In this document: piece by piece, positions 1-8,888 of the stretch | Position numbering within the stretch: the first letter of the stretch is position 1 | Layout: each line of letters opens with the position of its first letter | DNA from: a virus | Reading direction: 5' to 3' (one strand) | IMG/VR virus record: IMGVR_UViG_3300020180_000042 | Span: 1 to 42,259 of that record | Length of the DNA stretch: 42,259 bases | Program-made: the position numbers and the translations under genes | The notes under the pieces: generated by a model | The model's input: the letters and a program-made list of their open reading frames with translations, nothing else | The model's database searches: none | What the model was told of the DNA's origin: nothing

Positions 1-160
1 GATTCATCTAGTGGCTTTTTAGGCTCGTGTCGGTCTGGAGATAATCCATGCTCCGCCTGGAACTGTTGAGATCCCTGTACTACTCTTGCGTCGGGTTGTC
101 GGTATCCGGCCTTCTGTGGTGATGGGAGAAGCTCCGCTCCTGCTCGCTGTTGTTGCTGGA
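1..160. repeat. Terminal direct repeat, left copy
   Basis: Positions 1-160 match 42100-42259 base for base except position 34 (t) against 42133 (a). The overlap shows that the contig closes on itself, giving 42,099 unique bases. It may be an assembly overlap of a circular or permuted genome or a true terminal redundancy; sequence alone cannot say. It lies inside the polyvalent-protein gene, and the mismatch changes one codon (Asp against Val), so it may reflect strain variation. Confidence 0.95.
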
Positions 161-2639
161 TGGCGCGGAGTTCGGCTTGGAGTTTAGGGTTTGCTGGCCC
201 TTGAGAGGCTCGGATTGCTTCTGGGTTAAATTGCTGAACCGTTCCCTGAGCGCCTTGGCCTGGACTTTTGATACTGGATATATTTCGTGTGTGTTCTCGG
301 ACGACATTTTTATAATCTCCTTTATCTAAGTAATCGGCGAAACCAACTACCTTGTTATACTTTACGCCTGAATCTTTACTTAACTTATTTATATTATCCC
401 TTAATTCCCCACCAAAGTCAATGATCTCCACTTTGCCTTTGCTTGCGGTTGCTCCGTCTATCCCATGCTTTTTAAGTTGATTGACCAGAGCTTGAGGGTT
501 GTCTGTTTTGAATTCGTATTTTGCATCTTTCCCTCGCCCCTTAGAGAATACTATCATACCGTCTTGGTTGTACTTCTCGCCTATCTCGGCTGCGTAGGCT
601 TTGGTCGAAACCCTGTTGCCCCTTACGGTAGCTTTATAACTTGGCTCTACGCTACCCTGCCAGACTCCGCCAGTTTTTTCCATACCTTCAACTTTTATCT
701 TGTACTTGGGTGCATTGTTATTAACTAAGTTCTCATAACTTTTGGCCCGGGTAGACTCGTAGTATTTGTTGACTGCCGCTAGGGAGTTACCAGGTTTACC
801 CCTGAAGGGAGTTCCGCTCACTTCCCGAGGAAGTGGGATACTCCTAGCATTTGTGCTCTCTCTGACGAGGATCTGGTTCTTAAGTGGCACATCAAGGGTT
901 TTATTAAATGGAGTCTTAATTCTTTCAGCACTACCCATATCTATACGGTTAGCCACGTTGCGCGATTGAGATTCGCCTCCGAGTTTGTAATACCCACTAA
1001 GCCCGGCTTTTTGGGTTTTCCCCCTATTTCCCACAAGGCTGCCAGGTGATCCGCCAGCCGACAGTTTTTCTTTGTCTTGGATGTAGTGTTGGAGTTCGTG
1101 CATTAGAGTTTTCTTGGCCTCAACCCGGTTAGGAGCTAAGACAGAGTGAGTAGTTATCCCATTGGTGGTGGTGGTCTGCCCTCCAGATAAACCCTTACCG
1201 ATCCTTATATTAAGTTCATTGTTCTTGATTTCTGGGTAGTGTCTATATAGTTTGTCGTGCTTTAATACGCCGCCAACAGTTGTTAGGTTTTCTCCGGGGC
1301 GTAGTTTCCCGCCAGGTAGAGCTTTAGGATCTATCTTAATTCTAGCTCCCTTATCGCTGACCTCGATTATTGACTTGCCACTCTTGTCTAGGAAGGACTT
1401 ACCAACACCATCCTTACCAGCGACACCTGGGAGTGTAACATAACCCCCTGGCTTAGACTTTAAGTCTTTTACAACATTACCCTTAATCTTACTGATATCT
1501 TGTTTAGTATAGGGTTTGGTTCCACCACCCATCAAACCAAACAGTGCACCTTGCCAAGGCTCAAAGCCAGTAAGGGGAGCTGTCAGCGCTCCTAAGCCTG
1601 ACCCAGCAAAGGCTCGAGGTAGTGCTTTAACGAAGGGTATCTTGCCGGCGTTAGGGATCAGTGGGAGGACTCCACCTGATATGCCCCCAGCTAGTCCCCA
1701 TCCACCAGCAGATTTTAGCGTATCGGCTACACTCTGACCTTGCATAGCAGAGCTTAACCCACCAAAGGTGGCTCCAGCTCCAGCCCCCGTAGCAGTATTA
1801 GTAGCGATCTTAGCAGCTAGGGGAGCCTTAAAAGCCCCACCCGCGAGCGACCCAGCGGTCTTTCCAGTCCAACTGGCTCCCTTCATAAGTAGAGCTTGTT
1901 CGGCTATCTGGCCTTGGATGCTACCAGCAGTTCGAGATAATTTCTGTATATCATTGTAATCTTCAACCCGGGTAGGCGATAAAGAGTTAGCCTTACCAGC
2001 CTCGGGCGCTATAGCTTCTTTGATGTTTCTTGTTCCCTCATCAATTCTTTTGTATGTTTGTCCGCCATCCAGGTAGTTCTGAGCTATAGCCCCAGGGTTA
2101 ATCTTGGCTCCAAAAGCTAATAGGTTCGAGGCATTTCTCAAGCGTCCACCCATGAATGTTTGATTCGATGGTTCGGCTATCTGTTTGGCTACGGCGTTCT
2201 GGGCTTTGACTAGATAATGCTCAGGGTTCTGGGCTTCAACCGCAGCGAGTGCTGTCGGGCCCGGAAGTGCTGCTGCTAAAAGCGCGTTGTTCTTAGCAAC
2301 CTTAATGGTGTCAATATCTCTTAAGAGTTTTCTGCCTTGATCACTTTGAGCTAGCCCCGCTCTTTGTTCAGGGGTTAGCCTGGAGGAAATATCGGATAGA
2401 GTATTGATTTCCTGGATGGGTTCAATCAAATTCCGTTGGACAAGGTTGATTCCGTTGTTGGCTACTCGGTTGAACCCGCCTATTGCTTGGTTCACAAAGT
2501 TGGGTTGGGGTCGTTGGACAGGAGTGGGGGCTTGGGGTCGGTTGACTACATTATTATAAGTAGCCCCATTATCCCAGGGGTTGACTTGAGCAACAACGCC
2601 TTCAGCCTGTTTCTTAAACCAGTTTAAAAGGGATGCCAT
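1..2639 (-). CDS. Large polyvalent protein, N-terminal part (gene continues across the contig junction)
   Basis: This frame is open from an ATG at 2639 to the left edge with no stop. Through the 160-bp overlap it joins in frame to the gene ending at 37050, giving a protein of 2,562 residues; this part holds residues 1-879. An Ala/Gly-rich, possibly membrane-active stretch lies near residues 260-370. A zincin-like HELQH motif sits at residues 514-518, followed by YIQDKEKLSAGGSPG. That pattern recurs in phage polyvalent proteins, where it is read as a metallopeptidase. Such proteins are thought to enter the cell with the DNA and to disarm host defences. The gene starts 7 bp after the stop of 2647-3678. 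Enzyme activity is inferred from the motif only. Confidence 0.9.
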   Translation of the reverse strand, partial: MASLLNWFKKQAEGVVAQVNPWDNGATYNNVVNRPQAPTPVQRPQPNFVNQAIGGFNRVANNGINLVQRNLIEPIQEINTLSDISSRLTPEQRAGLAQSDQGRKLLRDIDTIKVAKNNALLAAALPGPTALAAVEAQNPEHYLVKAQNAVAKQIAEPSNQTFMGGRLRNASNLLAFGAKINPGAIAQNYLDGGQTYKRIDEGTRNIKEAIAPEAGKANSLSPTRVEDYNDIQKLSRTAGSIQGQIAEQALLMKGASWTGKTAGSLAGGAFKAPLAAKIATNTATGAGAGATFGGLSSAMQGQSVADTLKSAGGWGLAGGISGGVLPLIPNAGKIPFVKALPRAFAGSGLGALTAPLTGFEPWQGALFGLMGGGTKPYTKQDISKIKGNVVKDLKSKPGGYVTLPGVAGKDGVGKSFLDKSGKSIIEVSDKGARIKIDPKALPGGKLRPGENLTTVGGVLKHDKLYRHYPEIKNNELNIRIGKGLSGGQTTTTNGITTHSVLAPNRVEAKKTLMHELQHYIQDKEKLSAGGSPGSLVGNRGKTQKAGLSGYYKLGGESQSRNVANRIDMGSAERIKTPFNKTLDVPLKNQILVRESTNARSIPLPREVSGTPFRGKPGNSLAAVNKYYESTRAKSYENLVNNNAPKYKIKVEGMEKTGGVWQGSVEPSYKATVRGNRVSTKAYAAEIGEKYNQDGMIVFSKGRGKDAKYEFKTDNPQALVNQLKKHGIDGATASKGKVEIIDFGGELRDNINKLSKDSGVKYNKVVGFADYLDKGDYKNVVREHTRNISSIKSPGQGAQGTVQQFNPEAIRASQGPANPKLQAELRAIQQQQRAGAELLPSPQKAGYRQPDARVVQGSQQFQAEHGLSPDRHEPKKPLDE

Positions 2640-2646
2640 TTTGGGG

Positions 2647-3678
2647 CTATCCTGTCTTGTTAGTTTGTTTCTTGCCTAGTAAAGCTGCAAGGTAGGGTGA
2701 AAAGTAATCGGTATTTGATTTCTGCCCTTGGTAGGTTGGCGCAGCGTTAGGATTGGTCGTGTAAGATGATAGGCTTGGGGCTTTATACGCTTCAACTGAG
2801 TAGTTGATTGGGCTTGTGGTGTAGTTCGCGGTTCTGTCTAATATGGAGTTAGCCTGATCAAGATATGGTTGAGAAGCACCTGTTCCGTTACCACCAGCCA
2901 CCTGATCTCGCTGTCCCGCTAACTGGGCAAGGCTTTGGAGTAATGAGGCTCGGTTGTTGTCGATCTGTCGCTGTAGTTCAGATTTTTGTTGATCTCTCTG
3001 GTGTCCAGCACCACTTACTTGATTATTATACCCTTGCATGAAGTCTCCCCAGCTTTGATCAAGACCCTTTATGTTAGCCCCGAAAGTGTTGGATAGATCA
3101 TTGCGCTGTAGTGTGGCTTGGCGCGAGACAGCTTGTGGCCCAGCTACTTCGTAGGCGCTACTCCCACCAGCTCCTCTAGCTCCCATCAATCTTTGAAGGC
3201 TGTTTAACGTTGACCCAGCGTTAGCGCCAACCGTATTCTTACCTGCGATATAGTTAGTTCGAGTTGTTTTAACATTCTCATCATAATTGCGCTCGCCCTG
3301 GTTCTTGCCACCTAGTAGTTGATTGATAGCATTTTGGTAGGATGAATCGATCCCGGAGTAACCAGAGTTGAGTTGAGATCCTAAGCGATCGATAGCACTC
3401 TGGGTATTATTGATGGACTGGTCAAAACTTCTAAGAGCGTTGGAGTCAACAACACCACCACCACCAGTAGTAGCGCGCCCAGTATTAGCACCGTTAGCAA
3501 AGGTTCCCTGAAGTTCTTGAAATGAAACTCCAAATGGATTGTCTGAGTATTGCTGTGCTAGAGCGTTGACATCGTTGGGCCCGTACCGGCCAGCCAATGA
3601 TCCTATTGTTTGATAGAACGCGTCTCTATTAGCTGCTGTGTTCTGGGGTACAATTCTGCCTTCTGTATATGGTGTCAT
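2647..3678 (-). CDS. Helical internal-virion-like protein of unknown function
   Basis: A 343-residue protein rich in Gln, Asn, Ala, Ser and Gly, with long helical stretches (about residues 80-130 and 200-255) and a poly-Gly hinge near residue 75. I chose the ATG at 3678 because GGAG lies 8 nt upstream; a longer reading from a TTG at 3693 would begin inside that site. It sits directly upstream of the polyvalent protein gene in the late operon. In short-tailed phages this place often holds small internal or ejection proteins, so an ejected or internal head role is a reasonable guess. I do not recognise a named family. Confidence 0.85.
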   Translation of the reverse strand: MTPYTEGRIVPQNTAANRDAFYQTIGSLAGRYGPNDVNALAQQYSDNPFGVSFQELQGTFANGANTGRATTGGGGVVDSNALRSFDQSINNTQSAIDRLGSQLNSGYSGIDSSYQNAINQLLGGKNQGERNYDENVKTTRTNYIAGKNTVGANAGSTLNSLQRLMGARGAGGSSAYEVAGPQAVSRQATLQRNDLSNTFGANIKGLDQSWGDFMQGYNNQVSGAGHQRDQQKSELQRQIDNNRASLLQSLAQLAGQRDQVAGGNGTGASQPYLDQANSILDRTANYTTSPINYSVEAYKAPSLSSYTTNPNAAPTYQGQKSNTDYFSPYLAALLGKKQTNKTG

Positions 3679-3800
3679 GTTTTTTTTCTCCAAGATTAAA
3701 TATGATAATCCTCAGAGGCTTGGTATCGCTCTTTGAAGCGTAGCTGGTGTTTTGTATTCACCTTTGCCAATCCCTTTAATTGTAGGCTTACTATCGATGT

Positions 3801-5900
3801 TTAGTCAACCAAGGCGAGATCGATGGTTGGTGGTTGGGTAATGCTTATATCATCAGATTGAGTTTGTATTATTATCTCATCGGCAATCGTGGCTGATCCT
3901 GACACAGTCGAGTCGGTATCTATAATTACGATTGAATCAAATAGTTTTTTTACCGTGATTTCAGTTGCCAAAGCTTGTTGGGTAAATATTTGATCAACCC
4001 TCTTAATGGCTAAGATATCATCGGCTACACCTCGTATCTCTTGGCTTGGGCTAGGACTAATACTCGCACTCGCACTCGATGATGGACTCACACTGGCTGA
4101 TGCCGATGCTGAGGGACTGCGTGATGCCGAGGGACTAGTCGATGCCGAGGGACTAGTCGATGCCGAGGGTGATGCGCTCGAACTAGGACTAATACTCGCA
4201 CTCGCACTCGATGATGGACTCACACTGGCTGATGCCGATGCTGAGGGTGATAGCGATGCGCTTGGCGATGTTGAAGCTGATGCTGAGGAACTAGGAGAAG
4301 CACTACCACTCGGTGAAGTTGATGCCGAGGCCGAGCTTGATGGCGATTGACTACTACTAGGTGATGCACTAGCTGAGATCGATGAACTAGGACTTACGCT
4401 TGCACTAACAGATGCCGATGGACTTACACTGGCTGATGCCGATGCTGAGGGACTGCGTGATGCCGAGGGTGATACACTGGCGCTTGGTGATGTTGAAGCT
4501 GAAATGCTCGAACTAGGACTGCGTGATGCCGAGGGACTAGTCGATGCCGAGGGACTGCGTGATGCCGAGGGTGATGAACCTTCAATATAAGTTACAAAAC
4601 TCACATTATAATTGAAGGCCGGGGGCGAACCAGTAGGAGTGCCTAGAGAAGATACAGTCTGTCCTGTTGTGACTGTTACTGTATTTGTTGTGTCGCTTTT
4701 TATTCCAAGTTCATTGTTCCAGACGATCAAAGGGTTTCCGGCCACTGCGTTTACTGATGTTTGTATTTGGTAAGACTTAGCAGCACCTTGCAAGATTCCG
4801 GTATAACCGTATAATTTTCTGATCACACAAGCTGTGACAAGTGTGCTTACTGCTGATTCAGTGGCACTTATCGAATCCCCATTAGGGCCAAAGTACACAA
4901 GGCCAGACGAACTTATTGTCTGAGGCTCTTGTATTTGAACCGACTCACCATTTATATAAGGATCAAACTCAACACCTAGGGTTATCACTGTAAGATTATT
5001 CGCAGCGAGACAGTCCCAATATAAAGTATCTCCTGCCGATACCTCTAGGCGCGTTTCATCTGTTGTGTTGCTACCTGTTTGGCTACCATCAGCTATAGTT
5101 ACGATTGCGCTAGATGCTACGCCGTTAAGCACCAAGCCTATTCGCATCGAGCCACCAGATTGAGCTGTACCACAATAGGCATAAATATTCTTAATTGTGC
5201 CGTTGGTTGGTATATGTATTGCATGACCTGTACCTGTCACACTTGAACCATGTAGGGCCATTTGGGTGCTGAAAAACATCGAGGCGGTAGATGTTCCTGT
5301 GATCATGCTCACGTTGTTGGCATCGGAGGTTACGATGGCTGTTGCTCGGAACACGGTGCTGCTAGTTGGGGAACCTGTTACTGTATTCCTAAACTGGAGT
5401 ATGTCTCCGGCTACAAAACTAACTGTGTTACTTGTATCATTGCCTGTTGTTGAGCCGGCGTTAATAGTAACCACCATCGAGGTTGCGACACCATTTTTCA
5501 TCACTGTTACTGTGCGAGCTGTACCTGCTCCAGTTGGATTACCTATTTCGATGTATAAATTCTTAAGTGTACCGGTTATAGGCATTACCGACTGTCTGTT
5601 GGCTGCCGCAACACTCCAAGTATGACCCGTTGTACATTGTAATGGAGTGTACAGAGTTGAGGTGGTCATGGAACCGCCACTACACATCATCAATACTGTG
5701 TCCATCGATCCAGCGGATATGCTAGGCGATGGTGATCTTGACGAAGACGAACTTGGTGAGCGCGATGGCGAAGATGATCTTGACGAAGACGAACTAGGTG
5801 AGCGCGATGCGCTAGGTGAGCGCGACGCCGATGGTGAGCGCGACGCCGATGGTGAGCGCGACGCCGATGGTGAACGTGATGCGCTTGGTGAGTCAGCCAT
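3801..5900 (-). CDS. Virion surface protein with Ser/Pro-rich tracts at both ends
   Basis: A 699-residue protein. Residues 4-60 and about 442-620 are SPSASxSPS-type repeats. Between them, residues 65-440 form a Thr/Ser/Gly-rich beta region with about three related units, each with a pattern like GTxKNxYxxxG followed by GDTLxF. Residues 620-699 form a separate acidic tail with alternating Ile and Asp. It lies 20 bp downstream of the stop-to-start gap after the glycosyltransferase at 5921-7570, in the same operon. The composition fits an exposed fibre or decoration protein whose Ser tracts could be O-glycosylated. The function is inferred; only the architecture is seen. SD AGGAG lies 10 nt before the ATG. 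Confidence 0.9.
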   Translation of the reverse strand: MADSPSASRSPSASRSPSASRSPSASRSPSASRSPSSSSSRSSSPSRSPSSSSSRSPSPSISAGSMDTVLMMCSGGSMTTSTLYTPLQCTTGHTWSVAAANRQSVMPITGTLKNLYIEIGNPTGAGTARTVTVMKNGVATSMVVTINAGSTTGNDTSNTVSFVAGDILQFRNTVTGSPTSSTVFRATAIVTSDANNVSMITGTSTASMFFSTQMALHGSSVTGTGHAIHIPTNGTIKNIYAYCGTAQSGGSMRIGLVLNGVASSAIVTIADGSQTGSNTTDETRLEVSAGDTLYWDCLAANNLTVITLGVEFDPYINGESVQIQEPQTISSSGLVYFGPNGDSISATESAVSTLVTACVIRKLYGYTGILQGAAKSYQIQTSVNAVAGNPLIVWNNELGIKSDTTNTVTVTTGQTVSSLGTPTGSPPAFNYNVSFVTYIEGSSPSASRSPSASTSPSASRSPSSSISASTSPSASVSPSASRSPSASASASVSPSASVSASVSPSSSISASASPSSSQSPSSSASASTSPSGSASPSSSASASTSPSASLSPSASASASVSPSSSASASISPSSSASPSASTSPSASTSPSASRSPSASASASVSPSSSASASISPSPSQEIRGVADDILAIKRVDQIFTQQALATEITVKKLFDSIVIIDTDSTVSGSATIADEIIIQTQSDDISITQPPTIDLALVD
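4042..4575 (-). repeat. Coding Ser/Pro repeat tract, C-terminal in the 699-residue protein
   Basis: Low-complexity coding repeats built from 6- to 15-bp units for SPSAS, SPSSS and ASAS. A 65-bp block at 4051-4115 is repeated exactly at 4183-4247, 132 bp away, and a partial copy lies near 4413-4460. All periods are multiples of three, so gain or loss of units would keep the frame. Confidence 0.9.
5721..5891 (-). repeat. Coding Ser/Pro repeat tract, N-terminal in the 699-residue protein
   Basis: Tandem SPSASR units (18-bp period, five in a row and almost identical in DNA) begin at the fourth codon, then change to SPSSSSSR units. The near identity of the DNA repeats points to recent expansion. 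Confidence 0.9.
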
Positions 5901-5920
5901 TTTTTAGACTCCTTTTAGTT

Positions 5921-7570
5921 TTATGGCTTTATTATACCTTCAAAGTCTTCATCGCTCCAACCAGGGATATTCTTAACTCTAGTTGTTTCCAGATTGGTTG
6001 CTGTGCTCTTATCTCGAAAATCTTTAAGGCTCCACTTGTCTCCAGTCAAGTTGTTATCATGCCTGATGTCTATGTAGGGGACTGAGGCTTTCCATGCAAC
6101 AGAACCGCGCCGACTCATAGGCTCAAAGCTACGCTTAAATGTGGCTTCATTGTAACTGGCTACTCGCTCTTTGTAGTGTTCAATTAAAATGTCTCTGTAA
6201 GCACACAGACCCGAGACTTGATCGGCGTCCCAGTGAATCGCAAGACCATCCGGACGAACCTTCCACCAGTTCTGATCATAATAAAACTTGGTTCGATCAG
6301 GAGGCGTGAAGTTAAAATGTTCAGGCGGGTATAGTACATCGTGTTCACAGAAGAATATGATGCTTGCTGTAGATGCTTCGAGTGCCGATAGGATCTGTTT
6401 AAACATAGTTAGATATCCGCGCTTCTCTTTAATATGTATATTAGTTCCCATATTATCCATTGGCTTAAGTGAGGCACTAACAATCGCCATTCCTTTAGCT
6501 CTGCTTATCTCCCTGATTCGCTTTTGAACCGGGCGGGCTATTCTTAGCTTTAACTGGTTATCGGTAAAGTAGATCATCCCCTTAGTAGGTGAGATGGTCT
6601 CCTGTAATGGTACTAACTTAAGAGCTTCAAGTTGCTCTTTAGTCCACCCCTGCACAGGCCAGAACTTCTCTATCAGCCAAGATAACGGGTATTTCTGTAG
6701 AGGCCAGGCGTTTTCGAAGAATAATGTCCGAGCTTTAGACTTAGCCTCCTCGACTTTGCTTTGCTGCTGCTGGTAGGGGAAGCTAAAATCCCCACCTTGA
6801 GTACGAAACATGTGTGCATACCAGGTAGTCTGCAATACCATGACTTCACCACCACTGAGCCAAGTCTTAACGGCTACCTCAATTCCTTGCGATCCCCAAC
6901 TACCAAAACTCTCGTCACAAATGCTTAGTTCCCAGTATTTCTCCCGGGTAAGCATGAAGAAGCTACCTTGCAAGCTCATGGTAGGAGTGATGTCCCCTTG
7001 GCCTTCTGGGCGCTTGTTCCACTCTTTAAAGTATTGAAAATGTGGTTCACTATCAAAGCAATAGCTCTTAGACTGAGGTGAAGGCTTGGCGTACCACAAG
7101 ATCTTACGCTTAAAGTTGAGTTTTCCACAGTCTTCACACTTATCGATTCCGTTGCGTGTACCTGGCGTTGGACCCTGGTAATATTTCTTCCCACAATCCA
7201 TACACTTCCAGTCAAAAGCGTGTAGGTTGCGCATAGTAGGTACAATAGTCCAGTTATCGTGTCCTTTCATAGCCTCCATGAGCTTGACATCAAACCCCTC
7301 ATCAAATGAGCAGTGGGCGTCGGTTTTAGCAAGGTATCTGGCCTTAGACAGTCGAGCCAGCCTGTTAGTCATAGCGCGTTGGCCGATAGACTCCGACACA
7401 TAGACTATCTTTACGTCGGGGTGGTCGGTGATGCCAGGATCAGCCCAGGCTCCATCAAGCCCGACAATTACCTCGGTTTTACCACGCCGATGCTCTAAAA
7501 TGTCTTCGACCGTTTTTGCCAAGAACATCTCGCTGCGTGCTGGTATTAGTATGCTGAGGTCGTATTTCAT
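5921..7570 (-). CDS. Two-domain glycosyltransferase with GalNAc-transferase-like motifs and an inserted zinc ribbon
   Basis: A 549-residue protein. The N-terminal GT-A domain (about 1-300) has the family-2 start DLSILIPARSE, a metal/sugar-nucleotide motif TDAHC (Asp84-Ala-His86) and SFGSWGSQGIEVAVKTWLSGG at 221-241 followed by His253. That order of DxHC, WGxxxxE, WxxGG and H is the signature of mucin-type polypeptide GalNAc-transferases. A four-Cys zinc ribbon (C123, C126, C145, C148) is inserted in this domain, which is unusual. A second GT-like domain (about 330-549) has CEHDVLYPPEHF and resembles the neighbouring 224-residue protein. The gene overlaps 7567-8241 by 4 bp. Role inferred: a sugar transferase acting on phage or host glycans, perhaps on Ser-rich virion tracts. 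Confidence 0.85.
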   Translation of the reverse strand: MKYDLSILIPARSEMFLAKTVEDILEHRRGKTEVIVGLDGAWADPGITDHPDVKIVYVSESIGQRAMTNRLARLSKARYLAKTDAHCSFDEGFDVKLMEAMKGHDNWTIVPTMRNLHAFDWKCMDCGKKYYQGPTPGTRNGIDKCEDCGKLNFKRKILWYAKPSPQSKSYCFDSEPHFQYFKEWNKRPEGQGDITPTMSLQGSFFMLTREKYWELSICDESFGSWGSQGIEVAVKTWLSGGEVMVLQTTWYAHMFRTQGGDFSFPYQQQQSKVEEAKSKARTLFFENAWPLQKYPLSWLIEKFWPVQGWTKEQLEALKLVPLQETISPTKGMIYFTDNQLKLRIARPVQKRIREISRAKGMAIVSASLKPMDNMGTNIHIKEKRGYLTMFKQILSALEASTASIIFFCEHDVLYPPEHFNFTPPDRTKFYYDQNWWKVRPDGLAIHWDADQVSGLCAYRDILIEHYKERVASYNEATFKRSFEPMSRRGSVAWKASVPYIDIRHDNNLTGDKWSLKDFRDKSTATNLETTRVKNIPGWSDEDFEGIIKP

Positions 7571-8241
7571 CTGTATAGCTCGATTATACCAGAGGCCGAG
7601 CCCCAGTGGGGAATAGTAATAGCCCTGAACTCTCCGAGGCGCTTGCGTGTCCCTAGCCCCGAGAATGACAGCTCGGTCTGGTGTGAGAATATTATGTTAG
7701 GGGGGTTGGTGTAGAAAACCTCACTCTCTCTAACTGTTACGCCTAGTTGTCGCTCATACTTGGATGGCTCCGCCCATAGACCAGCATCAGCTTCGTCATT
7801 AGGGTATCTCGTGAAGCGCTCCTCCATAGCCTCTATAAAAAGCTTCCTGTCACATATTAAGGAGTTTAGGTTCTTTCTGACTGTTCCTTTATGACTAAAC
7901 ATCGGATCTCCCCAAGTATAGATCGACCATGCTCCGAGGTTGTAGGCAAACTTTCTTCCTTTAGGTCGGTACTTGAAATGCTCAGGGCTATATAAAACAT
8001 CATCTTCGCATAGCGCGATGTATTTTGTAGTAGCTTCCTTGGCCCCGATCAGTGCTTGCCGATAGATATTGAAATGACTAGGTTCAAAGTCGACTGTTAT
8101 GTTATGCCCAAAGTGCATCGGCTGTTGAGAGACTGTGATTAGGGGAATCTCGCCAATGGCTTCTAAGAGGTGTCTTTGGGTGTTCTCAGCAAAATGATCG
8201 CTGATTCGATTGGCGGTATAGTAGATTGCGGAGATATCCAT
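7567..8241 (-). CDS. GT-A fold glycosyltransferase-like protein
   Basis: A 224-residue protein with ALCEDDVLYSPEHF at residues 76-89. The acidic cluster CEDDV sits where GT-A enzymes place the metal-binding DxD. The same block, CEHDVLYPPEHF, occurs in the C-terminal half of the next gene, so the two are paralogous and the fused domain probably arose by duplication. The upstream neighbour 8247-8888 ends 5 bp before its ATG, and its own stop overlaps the 549-residue gene by 4 bp, so translation is probably coupled. The donor and acceptor cannot be told from sequence. Confidence 0.75.
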   Translation of the reverse strand: MDISAIYYTANRISDHFAENTQRHLLEAIGEIPLITVSQQPMHFGHNITVDFEPSHFNIYRQALIGAKEATTKYIALCEDDVLYSPEHFKYRPKGRKFAYNLGAWSIYTWGDPMFSHKGTVRKNLNSLICDRKLFIEAMEERFTRYPNDEADAGLWAEPSKYERQLGVTVRESEVFYTNPPNIIFSHQTELSFSGLGTRKRLGEFRAITIPHWGSASGIIELYR

Positions 8242-8246
8242 TTTTT

Positions 8247-8888
8247 TTACTTCTTATTCCTTACATATTCGAGATACTTACACTTTGTGTAGTCCTCCTC
8301 TATTACATTGTAAGTGGCTCCGGAGTGTTCGATTGCTGATGGGAGCGATAGCTGATCAATAGAGTGATACAGCGAAGTCTGTAACCACCAGATAGTCAGA
8401 GCATCGCGAGCTGGTGTATCGTTCTTGTAAATAAAAGCAGTTGACGCGAACAGTTGAGCCATCGGATCAATTACGGCGAGCTGGTCATCGATGCGCTCAT
8501 TCTCGTAGCGCGGTGTGATGTACGGACATTTCTTAGCCAGGCGCTCTTTGAGGTAGTCAGCTTCGGCTTGTACAGTCTTGCGTTGCGGGTGCTTAAACAC
8601 TGCTATGTCCTCATCGCCTAGCTGTTCTAAAAACCATTTAACTGAGTCCTTGTGGGATAGTCTGCATGAGCTATCCACCCACAGGTAGTTTTCATAACCA
8701 GGATTCATTTGCCATGACATCATTTTAGGTATGCGAGCCTGTAGCCGGGGAGTCATAGAATTCATCCGGGGTAGGAAGTTAGCATCTGTATATAACTGGA
8801 AGTCACACTTCATCGATTGTTTGGCATGATGGACTGGTTTATCAAAACCTCCCAGGTTAGCAGATACTACTAGCGTATGAACATCCAA
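8247..8888 (-). CDS. DUF616/TOD1-like putative glycosyltransferase
   Basis: A 213-residue protein. Motifs include NYLWVDSS (68-74), FKHPQR (98-103) with a following EA pair, and a later run of polar residues before a Trp-Trp. This order resembles the DUF616 (TOD1/MUCI70) glycosyltransferase-like family, from memory. The start is TTG at 8888, with GAGGGG 8 nt upstream; no ATG or GTG is available near the site. It overlaps the methyltransferase gene by 19 bp. It is part of the sugar cassette. Substrate unknown. Confidence 0.7.
   Translation of the reverse strand: MDVHTLVVSANLGGFDKPVHHAKQSMKCDFQLYTDANFLPRMNSMTPRLQARIPKMMSWQMNPGYENYLWVDSSCRLSHKDSVKWFLEQLGDEDIAVFKHPQRKTVQAEADYLKERLAKKCPYITPRYENERIDDQLAVIDPMAQLFASTAFIYKNDTPARDALTIWWLQTSLYHSIDQLSLPSAIEHSGATYNVIEEDYTKCKYLEYVRNKK

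Noticed and set aside
80-307. A 75-residue minus-strand frame (starts MSSENTHEIYP)
   Set aside because: It overlaps the polyvalent-protein frame, which is open through the whole stretch and joins across the contig ends; this one is a shadow.
4006-4350. A plus-strand frame rich in Asp, Ala, Leu and Glu
   Set aside because: It is the complement of the Ser/Pro repeat tract; repeats with no stops on one strand often give open frames on the other. The same applies to 5647-5907, 12072-12407 and 35577-36026.
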